This document shows, piece by piece, positions 1-4,620 of a stretch of DNA of 6,459 bases. A model generated the notes under the pieces. The model was not told the origin of the DNA, did no database searches, and saw nothing but the letters and a program-made list of their open reading frames with translations. Where the stretch lies: the NCBI GenBank assembly GCA_022013615.1, contig JAKLQB010000189.1, positions 1 to 6,459 on the forward strand. Reading direction: 5' to 3'. The first letter of the stretch is position 1, and every line of letters starts with the position of its first letter. The translations under genes were made by a program, and so were the position numbers. The DNA comes from Desulfobacterales bacterium (GTDB taxonomy: Bacteria; Desulfobacterota; DSM-4660; Desulfatiglandales; Desulfatiglandaceae).

Positions 1-293
1 AGTTTGTTTTCAGGTTGGAACGATTCAAGGAGGTAACAGGGCTTGTAAATGGAGCAAAGATTAATTTTAGGGCCCTTGGCAAGATCTTTCATTCACCCAA
101 AGGTCTTTTCAAAGGCACACCAGTTTCAGCAAGGCGGGTTGCATTTTTAAACAAACTCGACCTTCTTCCCGACGATCAGGAAGCGAAGGATCTGGCGAAC
201 TTGCTGATTAGTCCTCCCAATGCTTTTATCGACCGGGTGGTGATCGGTTCTATCAAGGAGAAAAAATATTTGATAATCGGGGAAAAACCATGA
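1..293 (+). CDS. yqeC: YqeC-like selenium-dependent molybdenum hydroxylase accessory protein, C-terminal part (5' truncated by window edge)
   Basis: This is the last 96 codons of a gene that enters from the left. The frame is open to base 3, so the TTG at 15 is probably internal and not the true start. The visible protein contains F-R-L-E-R-F-K-x-V-T-G-L, then F-K-G-T-P-x-x-A-R-R, an NK-L-D motif (FLNKLDLL), and a final D-R-V-V-I-G-S strand. This order matches the C-terminal half of YqeC, a family linked genomically to selenium-dependent molybdenum hydroxylases; its nucleotide-binding loop would lie upstream of the window. YqeC is thought to help mature the molybdenum cofactor, but its biochemistry is not settled. 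The stop overlaps the next start in ATGA, implying translational coupling with the XdhC-family gene, which fits a shared maturation role. The assignment rests on motif recognition and gene context. Confidence 0.8.
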   Translation, partial: FVFRLERFKEVTGLVNGAKINFRALGKIFHSPKGLFKGTPVSARRVAFLNKLDLLPDDQEAKDLANLLISPPNAFIDRVVIGSIKEKKYLIIGEKP

Positions 294-1363
294 GGAACAT
301 TTACACAAAGCTTGTCGAGATGTATAAAAATGGCCGCTTAGCGGTCCTCGCTACCATTATTAAACAGGCTGGTCCGTCCCCCAGAGGTATTGGAACTAAG
401 TGCCTGATTCTGGATGATGGATCATTTACAGGCACCATCGGCGGCGGTGTCCTGGAGGCTCAAACACTCCAGGAAGCCAGAAAAGTCTTTAAGACGGGTC
501 TTCCTGTTCGCCTTGAGTTTTCCCTAAAAGGGACAGATGTAGCCGATACCGATATGCTGTGTGGTGGTGATGTTGAAGTCTTTCTTGAACCTATGCCGTC
601 AAAAAGCGAGACACACCTTTTGGTATTTGACAAGGCAATGAAAATTGCCGATCAAGGTGGTGTAGGGCTGCTGGCAACGGTGATTGATCAGGCACGGTGG
701 GAGTACGGTACCACTCCCAGGGTGTTTATTGAGAAAAACGGGATAAGGACCGGTTCCCTGGGTGGGATGCAGGAGTTGGAAGATGCCATATTAAAAGAGA
801 TGGACCGGATCCTGGGCTCAAGGGTGCCCTGTACCCTCCATGTGCAAGACCATGCAGGGAATCAAGTGGAGGTCTTTGTTGAGCCGGTGGTGTCCGATCC
901 TGTTCTGTATGTTTTCGGCGCCGGCCATGTATCCAGGCAGATCGTGCCCCTGGCAAGCCGTGTGGGATTTCAGGTGGTGGTCATTGATGATCGAGCTGAT
1001 TTTGCAGACGCCAGTCATTTCCCTGAGGCCAGAGACATATATCAGTTGCCGTTTGAAGAGGTGATGGACAGATTGTCGATTCATGAATTGTCCTATTTGG
1101 TAATTGTGACAAGAGGCCATATGCACGACAAGAATGTCCTGGCCCAGGCGCTGAAAACAAAGGCAGGGTATATCGGAATGATCGGCAGCAGTCGAAAAAG
1201 AGATATCATTTACGAGAAGTTACTTGAAGAAGGCTTCACCGAGAAGGATATTTCCCGGGTCCATTCTCCCATCGGGCTTGATATTGGGGCCGATACACCA
1301 GAGGAGATTGCGGTAAGCATTGTGGCAGAGTTGATAAAGGTGAGGAGAGGACACGGGGATTGA
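290..1363 (+). CDS. xdhC: XdhC/CoxI-family molybdenum hydroxylase maturation protein
   Basis: A 357-residue protein with the two-part XdhC architecture. The N-terminal XdhC/CoxI domain shows G-P-S-P-R-G-I-G, then G-T-I-G-G-G-V-L-E, and a C-G-G motif at residues 91-93 followed by E-V-F-L-E-P. The C-terminal Rossmann domain starts near residue 206 with the nucleotide-binding loop GAGHVSR (210-216) and an acidic I-D-D-R at the end of the next strand. It continues with Y-I-G-M-I-G-S-S-R-K-R (294-304) and the signature H-S-P-I-G-L-D-I-G-A at about 325. In characterised members XdhC binds molybdenum cofactor, supports its sulfuration, and delivers it to xanthine dehydrogenase-type enzymes in the cytoplasm. 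The ATG lies six bases after GGGGA and overlaps the yqeC stop, so the two are probably co-translated. The client enzyme is not in the window. The TGA stop is the first part of a heptamer repeat array. Length is normal and there is no frameshift. Confidence 0.9.
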   Translation: MRNIYTKLVEMYKNGRLAVLATIIKQAGPSPRGIGTKCLILDDGSFTGTIGGGVLEAQTLQEARKVFKTGLPVRLEFSLKGTDVADTDMLCGGDVEVFLEPMPSKSETHLLVFDKAMKIADQGGVGLLATVIDQARWEYGTTPRVFIEKNGIRTGSLGGMQELEDAILKEMDRILGSRVPCTLHVQDHAGNQVEVFVEPVVSDPVLYVFGAGHVSRQIVPLASRVGFQVVVIDDRADFADASHFPEARDIYQLPFEEVMDRLSIHELSYLVIVTRGHMHDKNVLAQALKTKAGYIGMIGSSRKRDIIYEKLLEEGFTEKDISRVHSPIGLDIGADTPEEIAVSIVAELIKVRRGHGD

Positions 1364-1394
1364 CGATTGACGATTGACAATTGACGATTGAAAA
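1360..1394. repeat. Heptanucleotide tandem array, TTGACGA type, on the xdhC stop codon
   Basis: Five contiguous 7-base units can be read: TTGACGA, TTGACGA, TTGACAA, TTGACGA, TTGAAAA. The first unit includes the xdhC TGA stop (1361-1363), so the array begins inside the coding end and runs into the spacer. Units are near-identical at positions 1-5 and vary at the end. The array is too short in unit and without spacers to be CRISPR. It resembles the degenerate short tandem repeats found in intergenic DNA of some bacteria; function unknown. Confidence 0.85.
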
Positions 1395-1433
1395 AACCTC
1401 GTCTCCATTATTTGCTTGAAAATTGGACATTCG

Positions 1434-1510
1434 GTCTCGCCCGCCTCGCCCGTCCGCCTCGCCTGCTTGGCTGGATGGCGGGCCTGAGCGAGAGCGATGG
1501 CGGGCAGGGT
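1434..1510. repeat. GC-rich structured intergenic element
   Basis: A block of about 75 bases that is far richer in G and C than the AT-rich DNA on both sides. The first half is C-rich on the top strand with CGCC-type steps (GCCCGCC at 1439-1445), the second half is G-rich. ATGGCGGGC occurs twice, at 1475-1483 and 1497-1505, 22 bases apart, and both copies can pair with GCCCGCC at 1439. It could fold into alternative hairpins. There is no T tract, so it is not a textbook terminator. It could be a dispersed REP-like element; other copies would have to be sought in the genome. Confidence 0.55.
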
Positions 1511-1538
1511 TTGAAAAGTTATAACATATGGAAATAAT
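1511..1538 (+). promoter_or_regulatory. Possible sigma-70-type promoter for the LUD gene
   Basis: TTGAAA (1511-1516) and AATAAT (1533-1538) are each one mismatch from the -35 and -10 consensus, with a 16-base spacer. AATAAT also forms the left arm of a 6-bp inverted repeat with ATTATT at 1543-1548 (loop AGTA), which could be an operator over the start site. A transcript from here would carry the octamer repeats in its 5' leader. The region is AT-rich, so chance matches are easy. Confidence 0.35.
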
Positions 1539-1552
1539 AGTAATTATTTTCC

Positions 1553-1584
1553 TACTCAACCACTTAACTACTCAACTACTCAAC
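1553..1584. repeat. Octanucleotide tandem array, TACTCAAC type, just before the LUD ribosome binding site
   Basis: Four contiguous 8-base units: TACTCAAC, CACTTAAC, TACTCAAC, TACTCAAC. The array ends immediately before GAGGT (1585-1589), the likely Shine-Dalgarno sequence of the LUD gene, so it would sit in the mRNA leader next to the initiation site. It is unrelated in sequence to the heptamer array at 1360 but similar in design. Confidence 0.85.
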
Positions 1585-1595
1585 GAGGTCTAAAA

Positions 1596-2261
1596 TTGAG
1601 GTATTGCGGAGAAATGATAAGTAACGCATATCAATCATGGCTTTGGGGGAAGTTGGGGGAGACGTGCGTTAAGAACTTAAAAAAGCATGGTTTCGATGCC
1701 CATTTTGCGGAAACCGTTGATAAGGCGGACAATCTGATTCTTGAGATGATTTCAGGGTATGAAACCTTCGGGTTCGGGGGTTCGGATACATCGAGGGCTC
1801 TGGGAATCCTGGAGAAGCTAAAAGCCGAAGGAAAAACAGTCTACGATCACTGGCAGAAGGATCTTACCAAAGAACAGGACCTGGAGATCCGCCTCCAGCA
1901 AGGCCGATGCGATTGCTTTATTTGCAGTGCCAATGCCATCTCTGCTGAAGGTGAGGTGGTCAATGTGGACGGTATCGGGAATCGGGTAGGTGCCATGGCC
2001 TTTGGGCCCAAAAAGGTCGTGATCGTTGCCGGCATGAACAAGGTAAGACTTAACATTGAATCCGCCCTTCGAAGGATCCGGGAGGTTGCCGGGCCCATGA
2101 GGGCCAAAAGTCTCGGCATGGAAACCCCCTGTGCGGAAACGGGTGTGTGCACCGACTGTAATTCCCCGCAGCGGATCTGCCGCATCACCACCATCCTTCA
2201 CCGCAAGCCAATGCTGAGCGACATATCCGTGATTCTGGTAAACGAGAGCCTGGGGTTCTGA
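1596..2261 (+). CDS. LUD-domain (LutC/YkgG-like, DUF162) protein with cysteine-rich C-terminus
   Basis: A 221-residue single-domain LUD protein. Family features are the N-terminal helix W-x-W-G-K-L-G-E-x-x-V-K-N-L-K-K-H-G-F, the glycine-rich F-G-F-G-G-S-D-T-S loop, and E-G-E-V-V-N-V-D-G-I-G-N-R-V. A C-terminal cysteine cluster, C179-X5-C185-X2-C188-X6-C195, is followed by D-I-S-V-I-L-V-N-E-S-L-G-F. LUD proteins include LutC of the L-lactate oxidation complex LutABC, but the LutA and LutB partners are absent here, so a lactate role should not be assumed. Three further cysteines (105, 107, 110) sit before the conserved N-A-I-S segment; metal or Fe-S binding is possible but unshown. Two starts are plausible: TTG at 1596, seven bases after GAGG, or ATG at 1614, whose nearest GGAG is only two bases away. 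The ATG start would give a more family-like N-terminus. Confidence 0.82.
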   Translation: MRYCGEMISNAYQSWLWGKLGETCVKNLKKHGFDAHFAETVDKADNLILEMISGYETFGFGGSDTSRALGILEKLKAEGKTVYDHWQKDLTKEQDLEIRLQQGRCDCFICSANAISAEGEVVNVDGIGNRVGAMAFGPKKVVIVAGMNKVRLNIESALRRIREVAGPMRAKSLGMETPCAETGVCTDCNSPQRICRITTILHRKPMLSDISVILVNESLGF

Positions 2262-2411
2262 TGTTCTTTTCGATGGCTTTCAAATCGTCAAGACTGCTTC
2301 AATCATAAAACATCTCTTTAATCGCGATCTGGCATTTTACTTCCAAGAAGCCTGTACGGATAAGCCCTGAATCTTCTCCTGATTAGACATGGGAAGACCC
2401 CATTACAAAAA

Positions 2412-2424
2412 TACGAATATCGTA
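2412..2424. promoter_or_regulatory. Small inverted repeat upstream of the acyl-CoA dehydrogenase promoter (possible operator)
   Basis: TACGA-ATA-TCGTA is a perfect inverted repeat with 5-base arms and a 3-base centre, ending 20 bases before the candidate -35 box at 2445. Its position fits an activator or upstream operator site, and the co-transcribed Lrp/AsnC regulator is a candidate ligand. The arms are short, so chance is a real alternative. The rest of 2262-2411 shows no gene, terminator or repeat that I can support. Confidence 0.3.
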
Positions 2425-2444
2425 AAAAACAACAAATATTCTTC

Positions 2445-2472
2445 TTGACAAGGAAAAATATATTTGTAATTT
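2445..2472 (+). promoter_or_regulatory. Candidate sigma-70-type promoter for the acyl-CoA dehydrogenase-Lrp operon
   Basis: A perfect -35 hexamer TTGACA (2445-2450) is followed by AT-rich DNA. TAATTT at 2467-2472 gives a 16-base spacer but is a weak -10. TGTAAT at 2465-2470 is a better -10 match but leaves only 14 bases. The exact -10 is therefore uncertain, while the -35 and its position about 80 bases before the ATG are good. Confidence 0.45.
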
Positions 2473-2485
2473 TACTGATTAAGTA

Positions 2486-2502
2486 TTTATTCAACAAATA
2501 AA
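2486..2502. promoter_or_regulatory. AT-rich inverted repeat in the acyl-CoA dehydrogenase leader
   Basis: TTTATT-caaca-AATAAA: 6-base arms with a 5-base centre, just downstream of the candidate promoter and about 30 bases before the start codon. The size and position would suit a repressor site close to the transcription start. The arms are A/T only, so this is weak evidence. Confidence 0.25.
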
Positions 2503-2531
2503 GTGGAAATCTTATAGGGGAGGTTTCATTG

Positions 2532-3743
2532 ATGAAGGAATGCTTGGATATATTTATTTCAGATGAAGACCGGCCTATTGTCGAGTCGGTCAGAAATTTT
2601 GTAAACAAGGAGATAATCCCGGTCAGGGAAGACATAGAAAAGGACAAAGAGCATAAGCTTGTAGGGGAAATACTTCATGGACTTACAAAGCTTGGGCTCA
2701 TAAAAGCGGGGTTCCCGGAAGAATACAGCGAGATGAAACGTTTATCGGCTGTAGAAACCTTTCTTATCTCCGAGGAGGTGGCCCGGGGCGATGTGGGGAT
2801 AGCTGTTGCCCAGGCAGCCACACGTTGGGGTTTGAGTCCGATGATGCTTGGTAAAAATAAAGTCCTGATGGATAAATTTCTTCCCATTTTCTGTGAAGAT
2901 GAGCCTCATCTGGCATGTTTTGCCATGACAGAAGAAAGCTCGGGGTGTGATATCGAAAATCTGTCTGTGTTGCACGGTAAGACAATAAAGACAAGGGCTA
3001 CATTGGAAGGTGATGAGTGGGTTATCCGGGGTACCAAGCGTTTTGCCAGCAATTCGGGGGTATCTGACCTCTATTGCATTGCATGTCAGACAGATCCGTC
3101 CCAGGGTGAAGAGGGGATAGCCCTTATTTACGTGCCCGCAAGTGCAGAAGGCGTGTCATTCGGGGCTTTTGAGAACAAGGCAGGCCTTTATGCGGACAGG
3201 AACTGCGATATCAACTTAGATGATGTAAGGGTTCCACGGGAATACAGGGCAAGCGGTCCGGGGGAGGATGCAAAAATTATTCGACGGAATATCACAGCAG
3301 GCAGGGTGGGGAGCGCCGCCATGGTGACCGGTTCTGCCCGGGGAATATTCGATGAGGTTCTTAGATACACCGGTGAGAGGGTGGTAGCCGGTAAACCAAT
3401 TCGAAACCATTCCATGAGCGCGGCCTTGTTGGCTGATATGGCCATTGGTATCGAGACGGCAAAAGCATATTATCTCCAGGTTGCCTACATGCTGGGGCAT
3501 CCCGAGCGATATGGGGAGGCAAGTTCAGACACAATGCTGTCCAGGGCGAGCATTGCGAAGGTCTATGCAACAGATGTGACAGTTAGCATTGCAAACAAGG
3601 CCATGGAACTAATGGGATCCTACGGATATATGAAAAATTATAATGTCGAAAAATACTGGAGGGACTCAAAGGAAATACAGCTCTGGTTGGGAGGGGCCCA
3701 GCTTGGGCGTTTGGATGTAGCTCGCGGGTATTATGATCTATAA
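2532..3743 (+). CDS. Acyl-CoA dehydrogenase-family flavoprotein with non-canonical active site
   Basis: A 403-residue protein of normal family length with all three regions of the fold. The N-terminal helical domain includes I-S-E-E-V-A-R-G-D. The middle beta domain has A-C-F-A-M-T-E-E-S-S-G-C-D (residues 128-140), the FAD/substrate signature normally ending G-S-D. The C-terminal helical domain contains A-G-R-V-G, then M-G-S-Y-G-Y-M-K, and W-R-D-S-K (376-380). The family oxidises acyl-CoA thioesters with FAD, usually passing electrons to ETF. Here the catalytic YEGT motif reads W-L-G-G (385-388), putting Leu386 where Glu is expected, and the alternative isovaleryl-CoA dehydrogenase-type position aligns with Ile250. 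Substrate and even dehydrogenase activity are thus uncertain. The ATG at 2532 follows GGGGAGG (2517-2523) by eight bases; an adjacent TTG at 2529 is less likely. The next gene, an Lrp-type regulator, follows closely. Confidence 0.92.
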   Translation: MKECLDIFISDEDRPIVESVRNFVNKEIIPVREDIEKDKEHKLVGEILHGLTKLGLIKAGFPEEYSEMKRLSAVETFLISEEVARGDVGIAVAQAATRWGLSPMMLGKNKVLMDKFLPIFCEDEPHLACFAMTEESSGCDIENLSVLHGKTIKTRATLEGDEWVIRGTKRFASNSGVSDLYCIACQTDPSQGEEGIALIYVPASAEGVSFGAFENKAGLYADRNCDINLDDVRVPREYRASGPGEDAKIIRRNITAGRVGSAAMVTGSARGIFDEVLRYTGERVVAGKPIRNHSMSAALLADMAIGIETAKAYYLQVAYMLGHPERYGEASSDTMLSRASIAKVYATDVTVSIANKAMELMGSYGYMKNYNVEKYWRDSKEIQLWLGGAQLGRLDVARGYYDL

Positions 3744-3775
3744 GCGTGGCGTTGGTTGAGACATGGGAAGAAAAA

Positions 3776-4264
3776 ATGAAAGATGAACAGGAAAAGGCAA
3801 GGAATAGCAAATATCTTGATAAGTTAGATAGAGACATCATAGACGAATTACAGGATGATGGGCGCAAACCTTATAATGAAATTGCAAATAAACTGAACGT
3901 GTCTGAAGGGACCATAAGGAAAAGGGTTCATAAACTGACGGATATGGGTGTGTTAAAGATCGCCGGATTGATTGATCCTGAAAAGGTCGGAGAGCATTTA
4001 TTGGCAATTATGGGGGTTCAATTAGGGAGTCAAAACCTGCTCGAAAATGCGAAAAAATTTTCACAACTCCAAGGAGTTATATCGGTCGGAATAGTAACCG
4101 GGCGGTATGATTTAATCTGTCAGGTTCTCCTGGACAGGACTGACGGTCTGATCAAATTCTTTACCAGGGAACTCTCAAAAATCAAAGACGTAAAGTTCAC
4201 CGAAACCTTCATTGTCTATAAGGCCTTCAATTGGGAAGTAAATATGAGCAAAAAGGAGAAATAG
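3776..4264 (+). CDS. Lrp/AsnC-family transcriptional regulator
   Basis: A 162-residue protein with the standard two-domain layout. The N-terminal winged helix-turn-helix spans about residues 14-62: L-D-K-L-D-R-D-I-I-D-E-L-Q, then Y-N-E-I-A-N-K-L-N-V-S-E-G-T-I-R-K-R as the HTH, then M-G-V-L-K-I. A linker I-D-P-E-K-V-G leads to a RAM ligand-binding domain (about 75-155) with the conserved T-G-R-Y-D-L at 108-113. Members form dimers or octamers and respond to amino acids or other small effectors. ATG 3776 is preferred because GGGAAG lies five bases before it. A GTG at 3746, two bases after the dehydrogenase stop, would add ten residues but has no visible Shine-Dalgarno sequence. Close packing behind the dehydrogenase implies one transcript and suggests local control of that gene, itself, and perhaps the downstream transporter gene. 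Effector unknown; no clear terminator follows. Confidence 0.92.
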   Translation: MKDEQEKARNSKYLDKLDRDIIDELQDDGRKPYNEIANKLNVSEGTIRKRVHKLTDMGVLKIAGLIDPEKVGEHLLAIMGVQLGSQNLLENAKKFSQLQGVISVGIVTGRYDLICQVLLDRTDGLIKFFTRELSKIKDVKFTETFIVYKAFNWEVNMSKKEK

Positions 4265-4368
4265 AAGGGGTTTTGGTGGGTGATATTCATTTTGAGAATT
4301 TGAGAAGGATTTGAACTCATCAGGTCCGGGAATTGCGGAAAAAATGTCCTTTAACATGAGGTTGGAAA

Positions 4369-4420
4369 TTGACATTGAATGGAAAAAGGGGTAAAAAATA
4401 TATGTATACTTATATATAAT
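4369..4420 (+). promoter_or_regulatory. Promoter-like region for the solute-binding protein gene
   Basis: A perfect -35 hexamer TTGACA (4369-4374) with a 17-base spacer to TAAAAA (4392-4397). Two better -10 boxes, TATACT (4405-4410) and a perfect TATAAT (4415-4420), lie just downstream without a good -35 at the right distance. The start point is thus ambiguous, but initiation somewhere near 4400-4430 would give a leader of about 200 bases containing the palindromes described next. Bases 4265-4368 hold no gene or terminator I can support. Confidence 0.45.
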
Positions 4421-4446
4421 ACTCTACCTGAAAAAGTAATTTGCGT

Positions 4447-4468
4447 TGCATGCAGCTCTTTAAGAGCT
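4447..4468. promoter_or_regulatory. Palindrome pair: TGCATGCA abutting a 15-bp perfect palindrome
   Basis: AGCTCTT-T-AAGAGCT (4454-4468) is a perfect palindrome with 7-base arms around one central base. It shares its first base with the 8-base palindrome TGCATGCA (4447-4454). The 15-base length matches typical Lrp/AsnC-family sites, though the sequence is not the E. coli Lrp consensus. In RNA it could form a short hairpin. It lies downstream of the candidate -10 boxes, where a bound protein could block transcription. Confidence 0.5.
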
Positions 4469-4477
4469 TTATAGCGC

Positions 4478-4493
4478 CACAATCCGGATTGTG
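4478..4493. promoter_or_regulatory. 16-bp perfect palindrome in the solute-binding protein leader (candidate operator or RNA hairpin)
   Basis: CACAATCCGGATTGTG is a perfect even palindrome, nine bases after the previous one. Such sites commonly bind dimeric regulators. As RNA it would fold into a hairpin with a CCGG loop, but no U tract follows on either strand, so it is not an intrinsic terminator. Which regulator binds is unknown; the neighbouring Lrp/AsnC protein is one candidate. Confidence 0.55.
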
Positions 4494-4513
4494 AAACAAA
4501 AGTCTCTATCTTG

Positions 4514-4577
4514 AAGGGAGGTGATATTAAGTATCTGAATGGCAAACGGGGGATTAATGATACCAAATCATGTGTGA
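4514..4577 (+). other. Strong Shine-Dalgarno sequence with possible 12-codon leader ORF
   Basis: GGAGGTGAT (4517-4525) is complementary over nine bases to the common 3' end of 16S rRNA, stronger than the site of the gene itself. No ATG, GTG or TTG lies at the ideal distance. The nearest ATG (4539) is 13 bases beyond the end of the match and opens a 12-codon frame that stops at 4577 (M-A-N-G-G-L-M-I-P-N-H-V). This may be a leader peptide, a ribosome standby site, or the relic of a lost gene. Confidence 0.2.
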
Positions 4578-4620
4578 AAAAACATTAGCAGAATCATCAG
4601 ATTAAGAAAAGGGGGACAAA

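Noticed and set aside
1361..1363. Selenocysteine read-through of the xdhC TGA, given the selenium-linked neighbour
   Set aside because: The family-typical C-terminus is already complete, and the frame beyond the TGA enters the heptamer array and soon meets another stop.
1360..1584. CRISPR array
   Set aside because: Units are only 7-8 bases, contiguous, with no spacers and no Cas genes nearby.
2529..2531. TTG at 2529 as the start of the acyl-CoA dehydrogenase
   Set aside because: The ATG at 2532 is directly next to it and has a better distance to the GGGGAGG ribosome binding site.
2385..3771. 13-base direct repeat AGACATGGGAAGA at 2385-2397 and 3759-3771
   Set aside because: A single exact 13-mer pair is not improbable in a window of this size, and one copy lies at the start of the regulator gene with no matching context around it. 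I cannot support it as an attachment or operator site.
4478..4500. Intrinsic terminator at the 16-bp palindrome after the Lrp gene
   Set aside because: The hairpin is followed by GAAACAAAAG, not a T tract, on the top strand, and the bottom strand also lacks a T tract.
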